Below, piece by piece: positions 1 to 6,437 of a DNA stretch of 8,000 bases; positions within the stretch are counted from its first letter, which is position 1, and each line of letters begins with the position of its first letter. The position numbers and the translations under genes were made by a program. The notes below the pieces were generated by a model. The model did no database searches, was not told where the DNA came from, and was given only the letters and a program-made list of their open reading frames with translations. The stretch comes from an uncultured Eubacteriales bacterium (lineage in GTDB: Bacteria > Bacillota > Clostridia > Oscillospirales > Oscillospiraceae): contig CAJLCS010000083.1 of NCBI GenBank assembly GCA_905205195.1, forward strand, positions 1 to 8,000. Direction: 5' to 3'.

Positions 1-297
1 CATCGTCTTGATGACAATCATATTTTCCGCATAGTCGTATCCCACGATGCACTCCCGGAAAATCGTATTGAGCCGGGAGGGGAAGGAGCCGCTCAGCTCC
101 CCCGAGGAGGTGGAATAGCGGTAGGTGCCGAAGCTGGTCAGCTCCTTGACGATCCGCAGCTCCTTGATATCCCTGGAAATCGTCGCCTGGGTGCTGCGGA
201 ACCCCGCCTGCTCCAGCGCATCGAGGAGCTGCTCCTGGGTCTCCACATTATGGGTCGTAATAATCTCCAGAATTTTGGCCTGTCGTTGTGTTTTCAC
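1..297 (-). CDS. argR: Arginine repressor ArgR/AhrC, C-terminus cut by window edge
   Basis: This is the DNA-binding, arginine-responsive regulator of arginine biosynthesis and catabolism; the family acts as a hexamer on ARG boxes. The first 99 residues are visible. They carry the N-terminal winged helix-turn-helix with the family signature QATISRDIKEL at residues 37-47, including the Ser-Arg pair (S41, R42) typical of DNA contact. A short linker (about 62-75) follows, then the start of the oligomerisation/arginine-binding domain. Family members are about 150 residues, so roughly the last 50, including the arginine-binding Asp motif, lie beyond position 1. The start is GTG at 295-297, behind GAGGAG (304-309) with 6 nt spacing. 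The gene begins 14 nt after the nadK stop and is the last visible gene of the dxs-tlyA-nadK-argR operon; recN normally comes next. The family assignment is secure. Its targets cannot be seen here. Confidence 0.95.
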   Translation of the reverse strand, partial: MKTQRQAKILEIITTHNVETQEQLLDALEQAGFRSTQATISRDIKELRIVKELTSFGTYRYSTSSGELSGSFPSRLNTIFRECIVGYDYAENMIVIKTM

Positions 298-311
298 TGC
301 AATCTCCTCAC

Positions 312-1178
312 TCAGTCCCCGTTTTTGAATTTGGTGTTGACCACATCGTAAAAGCTCCGCTCCTTCAGCCGCACCAGCTTTGTCTGGAGATGTGACCGCC
401 GGACGGTGACCACATCTCCCTGATTCAGCCGCTGGGCCTTCCCGCCGTCCACGGACAGGAACGCGTTGCGGCGGGAGTTGCGGGTCAGCTGCGCCGTAAT
501 CACCCGGTCGGGTGAGGCCACCATACAGCGGCTGCCGATATCGTGGGCGCAGATCGGCGTAATGAGAATGTTATGGGCCTCCGGCTCCACAATCGGGCCG
601 CCGGCGGAAAGGTTATAGGCCGTGGAACCGGTGGGCGTGGCAATAATCAGACCGTCGCCGCTGCATTCCATGGCCTGCACGCCGTCGCACTGAACCGACA
701 GATGGACGATCCGGGCCACGGCGCCCTTGGTAATCACCGCGTCGTTCAGGCAGATTTCGTGATACAGGATCTCCTTGTCCCGCTTCACGGTCACGTCCAG
801 CATCATCCGGGCATCGAGGGTATACTGCCCCGCCGCAATCCGGCTCAGCTGCCGCAGTTCGGTACTTTCCAGCTCCGCCATAAAGCCCATGGTGCCGATA
901 TTCACGCCGAGAATCGGCAGATTGTGCCGCGTTGCCGCCTTGGCCATATGCAGAATGGTCCCGTCGCCGCCGAAGCAGACCACCATCTCCGCATCGCCGA
1001 TTTCCCGTTCCAGCCGGGTGAAGCGCAAATCCTTGGGCAGGTCATAGCTCCGGTCCGGCTCAAACGGCAGACATAGCCGCACGTCCATCCCCGCCTCCCG
1101 GAGAATCTGCATGGCGCTGCGGACCGTATTGAAGCTCTTATCCCGATAGGGATTGGGCGCCAAAATGATTTTTTTCAT
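312..1178 (-). CDS. nadK: NAD kinase (ATP-NAD kinase, PpnK/NadK)
   Basis: This cytosolic enzyme phosphorylates NAD+ to NADP+ with ATP (or polyphosphate in some members) and sets the NADPH supply. It has 288 residues, the usual family length. The hallmark GGDGT motif is at residues 70-74, followed by LGVNIGTMGFMAE (90-102), the conserved LNDAVITKG (144-152), and the glycine-rich SGDGLIIATPTGSTAYNLS stretch (173-191) of the second conserved region. ATG at 1176-1178 is preceded by AAAGGGTG, a usable Shine-Dalgarno, and lies 4 nt from the tlyA stop, so translation is probably coupled. NadK within the dxs-tlyA-argR cluster is a standard clostridial arrangement. It places NADPH production beside the NADPH-consuming MEP pathway, although a functional link is inference. 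Confidence 0.97.
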   Translation of the reverse strand: MKKIILAPNPYRDKSFNTVRSAMQILREAGMDVRLCLPFEPDRSYDLPKDLRFTRLEREIGDAEMVVCFGGDGTILHMAKAATRHNLPILGVNIGTMGFMAELESTELRQLSRIAAGQYTLDARMMLDVTVKRDKEILYHEICLNDAVITKGAVARIVHLSVQCDGVQAMECSGDGLIIATPTGSTAYNLSAGGPIVEPEAHNILITPICAHDIGSRCMVASPDRVITAQLTRNSRRNAFLSVDGGKAQRLNQGDVVTVRRSHLQTKLVRLKERSFYDVVNTKFKNGD

Positions 1179-1182
1179 GCTT

Positions 1183-1974
1183 TCACCCTTTCAGCATCCG
1201 GTGGGCCAGGGTCACCACCGCTTCCGGGTCCGGCAGCGGCGCGGCAGACGGCGTTTTCGTCAGATGCATCAGAAATTCGATATTCCCCTCCGGTCCGAGA
1301 ACCGGCGAATAGGTCAGCGCAGCCACGGAAAATCCCAGCTCCCGGGCCAGCGCCAGAATGCGGCGCAGGACCTGCACATGGACTTTGGCGTCCCGCACCA
1401 CGCCTTTTTTATTGAGATTAGCCTTTCCCGCCTCAAACTGGGGCTTGATCAGGCAGACCGCCTGACCGGCAGGCTTCAGAAGCGACGCAATCACCGGCAG
1501 CACCAGCTGCAGCGAAATAAAGCTTACGTCCACCACGGAAAAATCCAGCATCCGGCCGATCTGCTCCGGCGTGACATCGCGGATATTGGTCTGCTCCATC
1601 ACCACCACCCGGGGGTCCCGGCGGATCTTCGGATCCAGCTGGCCGGTGCCCACGTCGATGGCAAACACCTGGGCGGCGCCCTGCTGCAGCAGGCAGTCGG
1701 TAAAGCCGCCGGTGGAAGCGCCGGAGTCGCTGCACACCCAGCCCGCCGGGCAAATGCCGAATTCCCGCAGGGCTTTTTCCAGCTTCAGCCCGCCCCGGCT
1801 GACATAGGGGCAGATCTCCCCCTCCACCGTAATCCGGTCCGTCTCATCGCAGGCCTGGGCGGCCTTCGTCGCCTGACGGCCGTTGACATACACCGCGCCG
1901 CCCTCAATCATGGCCTGGGCCTTGGCGCGGCTGTCCGCCAGTCCCCGGGCGGTCAGCAGAAGATCAAGTCTCAT
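1183..1974 (-). CDS. tlyA: TlyA-family rRNA (cytidine-2'-O) methyltransferase / hemolysin-like protein
   Basis: TlyA proteins methylate 2'-O of cytidines in 16S and/or 23S rRNA; the 'hemolysin' name is historical. The protein has 263 residues, normal for the family. An S4 RNA-binding domain occupies about residues 1-60 (MRLDLLLTARGLADSR, VYVNG). The linker SRGGLKLEKAL (59-69) contains the conserved R-G-G-x-K-L. A FtsJ/RrmJ-like Rossmann fold follows: the SAM-binding motif DSGASTGGFTD (83-93), IDVG (106-109), VVDVSFISL (147-155) and IKPQFEAGK (176-184), then GNIEF near the C-terminus. Motif I reads D-S-G where D-V/I-G is more usual, a small deviation. The gene overlaps the dxs end by 11 nt and ends 4 nt before nadK, so it is an internal operon gene. 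Which rRNA site it modifies (TlyA I versus the longer TlyA II type) cannot be settled by eye. Confidence 0.95.
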   Translation of the reverse strand: MRLDLLLTARGLADSRAKAQAMIEGGAVYVNGRQATKAAQACDETDRITVEGEICPYVSRGGLKLEKALREFGICPAGWVCSDSGASTGGFTDCLLQQGAAQVFAIDVGTGQLDPKIRRDPRVVVMEQTNIRDVTPEQIGRMLDFSVVDVSFISLQLVLPVIASLLKPAGQAVCLIKPQFEAGKANLNKKGVVRDAKVHVQVLRRILALARELGFSVAALTYSPVLGPEGNIEFLMHLTKTPSAAPLPDPEAVVTLAHRMLKG

Positions 1975-3838
1975 GGCCGTCCGTTCCTTTCACCATATTT
2001 TTCATGGCGGCGGCAATGGCCTCGCCGTCGATGCCGTAGGCATGATACAGCGTTTTCAGATCGCCCTGGGTCACAAACCGGCGTCCCAGGTCCAGACCGT
2101 CCACCCGGCAGTCCGGCAGCCGATGGGTCAAGGCCCATGCCAGCGCCTCCCGGATTCCGGAACCGCTGCAAACCTCTTCCACCGTCAGAATCTTTCTGTT
2201 TTCCGGCAGCTGGTCCACCAGCTCCTCTACCGGCAGCGGCGCCACGCACAGCAGCCGCAGCACCGACACGGAAATTCCCTCCGCTTCCAGCAGCTCCGCC
2301 GCCCGGAGCGCCTGAGCCAGCATGGTGCCGTAGACCACGATGGCGCCGTCAGTTCCCCGACGATGGCATACAACCCGGCGGGTGCCGTCCCAGGCCGGTT
2401 CCACCGCGCAGCAGTCCCCGCCCCGAGGATAGCGCACCGCCACCGGCCCGTCGCAGACCTCCACGGCCCAGTCCAGCATCTGCTGAAGCTCCGACGTCCC
2501 GGCGGGACACAGCAGCTCCATCCCCGGCACCTGCCGCAGATAGCCCACGTCAAAAATGCCGTGATGAGTCTCGCCGTCCTCGCCCACCAGACCGGCCCGG
2601 TCCACCGCAAAGACCACATGAAGATGTAAAATCGCCACGTCCTGCATGATCATATCGTAGGCGCGCTGCAAAAACGTGGAATAAATCGCCACCACCGGCA
2701 CCATGCCCTGCTTGGCAAGGCCGCCTGCCATGGAAACCGCGTGTTCCTCGGCAATGCCCACATCAAAGGTCCGGTCTGGGAACCGGGCCTTGAAGGGCAG
2801 CAGTCCCGTCCCGCCGGGCATGGCAGCCGTCATGGCGCAGATCCGCGGATCCCGGGACGCCAGCGCTTCCAGCTCCACGCCAAAGGCGTCGGAAAAGGTA
2901 TGGGCAGACTTCCCGCAGGATTTTCCCGTCAGCGGGTCGAATTTTCCGATTCCGTGGAACCGGGCCGGATCCTCCTCGGCCGGGAGATACCCGCAGCCCT
3001 TTTTGGTCATCACATGAACCAGCACCGGCCGCCGCAGGTCCCGGGCCGCCGACAGAAGCGAGATCAGCTCCTCCACATCGTTGCCGTCCACCGGGCCGAG
3101 ATAGGTAAAGCCCATGTTTTCGAAAATCGTAGTGGGAAGCAGAATCCGCTTCACCCTGTTTTTCATGGTTTCCAGCACATAAAAGATGGCTTTGCCGCAG
3201 GCGCTGTTCTCCGTCATGCGGCGCACACGCCGCTTCAGGCCCAGATAGGCCTGGCTGGAGCGCAGGCGGGACAGGTGCCGGGCGATGCCGCCGACATTAT
3301 GGTCGATGGACATGGCATTGTCATTGAGAATGACGATCATGGGCTCCCGGCTGACGGCGGCGTTGTTCAGGCCCTCGTAGGCAAGACCGCCGGTGGTGGC
3401 GCCGTCGCCGATCATGGCCAGCACATGGTAATTCTGATGCTGCAGCGTCCGGGCCTTGGCCATACCCAGCGCAATGGACACCGAGCTGGAGGCGTGGCCC
3501 GCCACGAAGGCATCGGCCTGACTCTCGCAGGGCTTGGGGAATCCGGACATTCCGCCGTACTGGCGCAGATGGGAAAATTCCTCCCGGCGGCCCGTGAGCA
3601 GCTTATGCACATAGGACTGATGTCCCACGTCAAACACCAGCCGGTCCACCCCGGTGTCGAACACCGTCTCAAGGGCGACGGTCAGCTCCACCACGCCCAG
3701 GTTCGAGGCCAGATGGCCGCCGGTTTTGGCCACGTTGGACACCAGAAATTCCCGGATTTCCTCGCACAGCACCTCCCGGTCCGCTGCTGTCAGGCGCAGC
3801 AGATCCTGATGACTGTTGATTGTTTCAAGAATACGCAA
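1964..3838 (-). CDS. dxs: 1-deoxy-D-xylulose-5-phosphate synthase (TTG start)
   Basis: This thiamine-diphosphate enzyme condenses pyruvate and glyceraldehyde-3-phosphate to DXP, the first step of the MEP isoprenoid pathway and a source for thiamine and pyridoxal. It has 624 residues, full family length. Visible motifs are TGGHLASNLG (39-48, with the conserved His42), GHQSYVHKLLTGR (72-84), the ThDP/Mg motif GDGATTGG (144-151) with LNDNAMSI (171-178), the transketolase pyrimidine-binding segment VGIAEEHAVS (360-369) with catalytic Glu364, DRAGLVGEDGETHHG (413-427) and YPRGG (470-474). The C-terminal transketolase domain is intact. The start is taken as TTG (3836-3838) because RILETINSHQDL aligns with the usual N-terminus of the family. 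No good Shine-Dalgarno precedes it, and no in-frame ATG exists nearby. An in-frame CTG at 3878-3880 with GGGAG 8 nt upstream would add 14 residues. It is the first gene of the operon. Confidence 0.97.
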   Translation of the reverse strand: MRILETINSHQDLLRLTAADREVLCEEIREFLVSNVAKTGGHLASNLGVVELTVALETVFDTGVDRLVFDVGHQSYVHKLLTGRREEFSHLRQYGGMSGFPKPCESQADAFVAGHASSSVSIALGMAKARTLQHQNYHVLAMIGDGATTGGLAYEGLNNAAVSREPMIVILNDNAMSIDHNVGGIARHLSRLRSSQAYLGLKRRVRRMTENSACGKAIFYVLETMKNRVKRILLPTTIFENMGFTYLGPVDGNDVEELISLLSAARDLRRPVLVHVMTKKGCGYLPAEEDPARFHGIGKFDPLTGKSCGKSAHTFSDAFGVELEALASRDPRICAMTAAMPGGTGLLPFKARFPDRTFDVGIAEEHAVSMAGGLAKQGMVPVVAIYSTFLQRAYDMIMQDVAILHLHVVFAVDRAGLVGEDGETHHGIFDVGYLRQVPGMELLCPAGTSELQQMLDWAVEVCDGPVAVRYPRGGDCCAVEPAWDGTRRVVCHRRGTDGAIVVYGTMLAQALRAAELLEAEGISVSVLRLLCVAPLPVEELVDQLPENRKILTVEEVCSGSGIREALAWALTHRLPDCRVDGLDLGRRFVTQGDLKTLYHAYGIDGEAIAAAMKNMVKGTDGHET

Positions 3839-3957
3839 AATGCGACACGACCCAACTGTTGATGTTGTGCGGCAGGCCAGGCTCCCCGCTCCCGTTTCCC
3901 GGTCCGATCCCGGGCGGAAGGAGGAAAGAAAAAAGGAAATTGAGTTTTCCTGCCGTT
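3839..3957 (-). other. Long 5' leader of the dxs operon
   Basis: About 119 nt separate the predicted transcription start from the TTG of dxs. The leader is GC-rich and pyrimidine-rich. It can form one small hairpin, CCCGG (3910-3914 read on the minus strand) with CCGGG (3898-3902) around a 7-nt loop. I see no known riboswitch core, no terminator-antiterminator pair and no convincing small ORF. Two purine-rich segments (GGGGAG at 3882-3887 and GGGAG at 3889-3893) could act as ribosome binding sites for an upstream non-ATG start. Confidence 0.4.
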
Positions 3958-3963
3958 TGGTGT

Positions 3964-3992
3964 ATCATACCATACTTTCCGGAGGGAGACAA
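3964..3992 (-). promoter_or_regulatory. Sigma-A-type promoter for dxs-tlyA-nadK-argR
   Basis: Read on the minus strand, TTGTCT (3987-3992) is followed after exactly 17 nt by TATGAT (3964-3969), with a TGG just upstream of the -10 giving an extended -10. Transcription would begin near 3957, leaving a leader of about 119 nt before the TTG of dxs. The box quality is good, and it lies in the only sizeable gap on this side of the operon. Confidence 0.8.
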
Positions 3993-4055
3993 GCCTTTTT
4001 TCGTATTTTTGCATATTTCCGGTGAATAACTTTTATATTTATTGATTTTCGACCG

Positions 4056-5333
4056 TCAGAACTCCTCCGGCACCGGCTTGGTCACGCCGGTGCGCCGGGC
4101 CTTGCTCAGCCCGCCGGCCATATGGGTCTCCGGCTGCGCGGCAAATTTGGCCCGGTAGATGATATCCTCGCCGAATTTATCCCGCAGGGCGTCCACCGTC
4201 TCGTCCAGCCGCATTTTCCGGTCCAGCCGCTGGGGCGTCAGGTCGGAAAACAGGTCAAACTGCTGGTAGGACTCACTGGTCAGGCCGGTCACCTGCACCC
4301 CCAGCTGCCGCAGCGGCATCTGTCGGTCCCACGCCTCGTCAAACACCCGGCAAACCTCCCGGTACAGCTGGCCGGTGATGCAGGTGGAGCCGGTCAGCCG
4401 GGATTGATGGGAAAAGTGCCGGAAATCGCCAGTCCGCAGGTGAACCGTCACCCGGCTGCCGCTTTTGCCGTCCCGGCGCATCCGGGCGGCCACCGTCTCG
4501 CACAGGCTCAGCAGCACCTGATGGGCCTGATCCGCGGTCACCACGTCCTGCGCCGTGGTGACGGAATTGCTGTAGCCCTTGTTTTCCGCCGCCTCCGACG
4601 TCACCTGATCCGCATTGCGGCCGTTGGCGAAATGCCACAGCATTTCCCCCTGCTTGCCCAGACGGCGGCGCAGCACCTCCGGGTCCGCATGGGCCAGATC
4701 GCCGATGGTGTAAATGCCGAACAGCTTCAGCTTCTGCTGGGTGGCGCTGCCCACCAGAAACAGGTCCCGCACCGGCAGCGGCCAGAACTTTTTCTCCATT
4801 TCCTCCGGATAGAGGGTGTGGACCTTGTCCGGCTTTTCAAAATCGCCGGCCATCTTGGCCAGCAGCTTATTGCTGGAAATGCCGATGTTCACGGTAAAGC
4901 CCAGCTCCCGGGAAATCCGCTGCCGCATGGTATCCGCCGCCAGACGGGGCGGCCCCCACAGCCGGGCGGTGCCGGTCATATCCACCCAGGCCTCATCAAT
5001 GGAATACTGCTCCACCTTGGGAGAAAACTGCCGCAGCAGCGCCACGAAATGCCGGGACGCCTCCACATACAGCCCGTAATCCGGGGGAACCACCCGGAGG
5101 GTGGGGCACTTTTCCAGCGCCTGAAACAGCGGCTCGCCGGTCTGGATGCCGAACCGCTTGGCCGGGCCGCTTTTGGCCAGAATAATGCTGTGGCGGGAGG
5201 CCTTGTCCCCTGCCACCACCGACGGCACCGTCCGCAGGTCGTCCTGCTCCCCCAGGACGTTGACGCGGTAAGCCGCCGACCAGGACAGGAAGGCGCTGTT
5301 CACGTCCACATGAAAAATCACCCGGGGCAGCAT
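4056..5333 (-). CDS. dinB: DNA polymerase IV (Y-family translesion polymerase DinB)
   Basis: This is an error-prone polymerase that extends past damaged template bases. It has 425 residues from the chosen start. The catalytic core shows FHVDVNSAFLSW (7-18; metal ligand Asp10, steric-gate position Phe15), YSIDEAWVDMTG (110-121; SIDE with Asp113/Glu114 metal ligands), and GISSNKLLAKMAGDFEKP (151-168). A thumb helix-hairpin-helix follows, LFLVGSATQQKLKLFGIYTI (191-210), then the little-finger domain. A clamp-binding QFDLF lies at 358-362, followed by a roughly 60-residue tail with LRDKFGEDIIYRAKF, as is common in Firmicutes Y-polymerases. The start is ATG at 5331-5333, with GGAG (5343-5346) 9 nt upstream. 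It shares one base with the stop of the preceding small gene (TGATG), indicating translational coupling. The frame is open 22 codons further, but that segment overlaps the small gene and does not match the family. No terminator is visible after the stop. Confidence 0.95.
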   Translation of the reverse strand: MLPRVIFHVDVNSAFLSWSAAYRVNVLGEQDDLRTVPSVVAGDKASRHSIILAKSGPAKRFGIQTGEPLFQALEKCPTLRVVPPDYGLYVEASRHFVALLRQFSPKVEQYSIDEAWVDMTGTARLWGPPRLAADTMRQRISRELGFTVNIGISSNKLLAKMAGDFEKPDKVHTLYPEEMEKKFWPLPVRDLFLVGSATQQKLKLFGIYTIGDLAHADPEVLRRRLGKQGEMLWHFANGRNADQVTSEAAENKGYSNSVTTAQDVVTADQAHQVLLSLCETVAARMRRDGKSGSRVTVHLRTGDFRHFSHQSRLTGSTCITGQLYREVCRVFDEAWDRQMPLRQLGVQVTGLTSESYQQFDLFSDLTPQRLDRKMRLDETVDALRDKFGEDIIYRAKFAAQPETHMAGGLSKARRTGVTKPVPEEF

Positions 5334-5596
5334 CAGCAGATTCTCCGAAACAGCTGCCAACTGTGGGTGCGGATGGTGTATTTCAGCTCGAACACCCACC
5401 GGCTGTCCCCCACCGTGGCTTTACACAGAAAAATCTGGGCTTCGATGCCCACATACTGAATGTCCCGGACGCTGACCACCTCATCGATGTTCACCCGGAG
5501 CAGATGATGCTCATCATCCTCCATCCGGAACCGGAGCGGGCGAATCTGCCCGTCCGCGCCGCAGACGGAAATCACTTCTATCGCGCAGGGTTCCAT
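5333..5596 (-). CDS. Small dinB-coupled protein of unknown function (87 aa)
   Basis: I do not recognise a named family with confidence. The 87-residue protein starts at ATG 5594-5596 behind a very purine-rich Shine-Dalgarno (AGGAGGAGGAGGGG, 5604-5617). It ends in a TGA that overlaps the dinB ATG by one base. It has no signal peptide or membrane segment. Alternating hydrophobic residues (RPLRFRM, LLRVNIDEVVSV, AQIFLCKATV, WVFELKYTI, WQLFRRI) suggest a small all-beta fold. The layout 'R-F-x-M/W ... V-x-x-V ... ELxY ... xWxLxR' resembles, from memory, the small DUF6504-type proteins found beside Y-family polymerases in Actinobacteria; this is a hypothesis, not a match. Its own SOS-like promoter, strong binding site and coupling to dinB make it a real gene and a likely accessory of the polymerase. 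An upstream ATG at 5654-5656 is unlikely because it precedes the predicted transcription start. Confidence 0.85.
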   Translation of the reverse strand: MEPCAIEVISVCGADGQIRPLRFRMEDDEHHLLRVNIDEVVSVRDIQYVGIEAQIFLCKATVGDSRWVFELKYTIRTHSWQLFRRIC

Positions 5597-5627
5597 GGCA
5601 AAGCCCCTCCTCCTCCTCTTTTTGATT

Positions 5628-5656
5628 ATTATAGCACATTTGTTCGTATACTGCAA
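5628..5656 (-). promoter_or_regulatory. Sigma-A promoter for the small gene-dinB operon
   Basis: On the minus strand, TTGCAG (5651-5656), a 17-nt spacer and a consensus TATAAT (5628-5633) preceded by TGC form a near-ideal extended -10 promoter. Transcription would start near 5621, about 24 nt before the ATG of the small gene. Such strength suits a gene that is held off by a repressor. Confidence 0.88.
5633..5646 (-). promoter_or_regulatory. Putative LexA (DinR) SOS box
   Basis: Read on the minus strand the site is CGAACAAATGTGCT. It matches the Bacillus/Clostridia LexA consensus CGAACRNRYGTTYC at 12 of 14 positions: the left half-site is perfect, and the two mismatches are in the right half. 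It lies inside the 17-nt spacer of the dinB-operon promoter and touches the -10, the classical position for repression. Position, score and the SOS function of the downstream gene support one another. LexA itself is not in the window. Confidence 0.72.
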
Positions 5657-5667
5657 GAATTTTTCGA

Positions 5668-5696
5668 TTGCCCTTTCCGGAAAAATCTGCTATGAT
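5668..5696 (+). promoter_or_regulatory. Sigma-A promoter for the HAD-smpB-PPIase genes
   Basis: TTGCCC (5668-5673), a 17-nt spacer and TATGAT (5691-5696) preceded by TGC give a good extended -10 promoter on the plus strand. Transcription would begin near 5703, about 24 nt before the ATG of the HAD gene. Its -35 is only 11 bp from the -35 of the oppositely directed dinB-operon promoter, so the two polymerases would compete for space. Confidence 0.78.
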
Positions 5697-5726
5697 GAAG
5701 AAAACCAAGAAACCGGAGGCACTGCC

Positions 5727-6404
5727 ATGCTGCGCTATCCCTGTCTGGTGCTGGACCACGACGACACCGTGGTCCGCAGTGAGGACACCATCAATTATCC
5801 GTTTTTCTGCCTGTTTCTCCGGGAACACCGGCCGGGCGTCACCGTGTCGCTGGCGGAGTACACCGACGGCTGCTTCCGGGAGGGCTTTGCCCAAATGTGC
5901 CGCAGCCGCTACGGCTTTACCGACCGGGAGCTTCAGCAGGAGCTGGAGGGCTGGAAGCGGTACCTCCGCACCCACACGCCCCCTCCCTTCCCCGGCATGG
6001 ACCGGGTGATCCGGCGGCAGCGGGCGCTGGGCGGGCTGCTCTGCGTCGTCTCCCATTCCAGCCGGGAAAACATCACCCGGGACTATCAGACTCATTTCGG
6101 CCTCCTGCCGGACGAAATCTTCGGCTGGGACGAGCCGGAGGACCAGCGCAAGCCCAGCCCCTACCCGCTGGAGCAGATCATGGCCCGCTATCATCTGGAC
6201 CGGTCCCAGCTTCTGGTGGTGGACGATATGCGCCCCGCCTGGGAAATGGCCTCCCGGGCCGGGGTGGTCATCGGCTTTGCCGCCTGGGGCCGGACCCATT
6301 ATCCGCAGATTCAGAAGGAAATGCGGGCGCTGTGCGATTTTACCTTTGAATCGCCGGAAATGCTGGAGCATTTTCTGTTTGATCCCTTGACAACCATGGT
6401 ATAA
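5727..6404 (+). CDS. HAD-superfamily hydrolase (phosphoglycolate-phosphatase-like)
   Basis: This is probably a cytosolic Mg-dependent phosphatase of the haloacid dehalogenase superfamily; the substrate is unknown. It has 225 residues, typical of subfamily I members with a helical cap. Motif I is LDHDDTVV (9-16), with nucleophile Asp10 and acid/base Asp12. The cap spans about residues 20-85. Motif II is VVSHSS (107-112), with Ser109. Motif III is the Lys142 region RKPSPYPLEQI. Motif IV is LLVVDDMRPAWEMASRAGV (162-180), with Asp166/Asp167. All catalytic residues are present. The start is ATG 5727-5729 with GGAGG (5715-5719) 7 nt upstream; the frame is open further upstream to 5595, but that part precedes the predicted transcription start. 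The stop codon TAA (6402-6404) lies inside a TATAAT box ahead of smpB. It is divergent from the dinB unit. A phosphatase of phosphoglycolate or nucleotides would fit the fold, but nothing here decides. Confidence 0.88.
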   Translation: MLRYPCLVLDHDDTVVRSEDTINYPFFCLFLREHRPGVTVSLAEYTDGCFREGFAQMCRSRYGFTDRELQQELEGWKRYLRTHTPPPFPGMDRVIRRQRALGGLLCVVSHSSRENITRDYQTHFGLLPDEIFGWDEPEDQRKPSPYPLEQIMARYHLDRSQLLVVDDMRPAWEMASRAGVVIGFAAWGRTHYPQIQKEMRALCDFTFESPEMLEHFLFDPLTTMV

Positions 6405-6405
6405 T
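6379..6405 (+). promoter_or_regulatory. Possible extended -10 promoter for smpB inside the end of the HAD gene
   Basis: A consensus TATAAT (6400-6405) preceded by TGG forms an extended -10. The best -35 candidate is TTGATC (6379-6384) with a short 15-nt spacer. A perfect TTGACA at 6387-6392 is only 7 nt away and cannot serve this -10. If active, it would start a transcript near 6412, about 26 nt before the smpB start, giving smpB and possibly ssrA expression independent of the HAD promoter. Confidence 0.5.
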
Positions 6406-6424
6406 GGATCTGAAAAGTTCTGCG

Positions 6425-6432
6425 GGAGGTGA
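6425..6432 (+). promoter_or_regulatory. Strong Shine-Dalgarno deciding a CTG start for smpB
   Basis: GGAGGTGA is an 8-nt uninterrupted complement of the 16S 3' end. It leaves 8 nt between the GGAGG core and CTG (6438-6440). The nearest GTG (6429-6431) lies inside the Shine-Dalgarno itself and cannot use it, and the ATG at 6462 is too far away. The site therefore points to CTG as the initiation codon. Confidence 0.75.
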
Positions 6433-6437
6433 GTCGT

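Noticed and set aside
1153..2649. Long plus-strand open frames (1153-2649, 1883-2629, 2741-3862) opposite tlyA and dxs
   Set aside because: They are low-complexity, rich in Pro/Arg/His/Gln, match no family, lack ribosome binding sites and lie antisense to two unmistakable genes; this is a typical high-GC shadow pattern.
5334..5399. Upstream extension of dinB to an ATG at 5397-5399
   Set aside because: The extra 22 residues overlap the small gene and are not family-like; ATG 5331-5333 has a Shine-Dalgarno, the TGATG overlap and the expected FHVD start.
4122..5459. 445-codon plus-strand open frame opposite dinB
   Set aside because: The composition is His/Gln/Gly-rich with no motifs, and it covers the whole of a clear dinB gene on the other strand.
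6387..6392. Perfect TTGACA before the smpB TATAAT
   Set aside because: It is only 7 nt from that TATAAT, and no -10-like sequence occurs 16-18 nt downstream of it, so it is not a functional -35 for a visible promoter.
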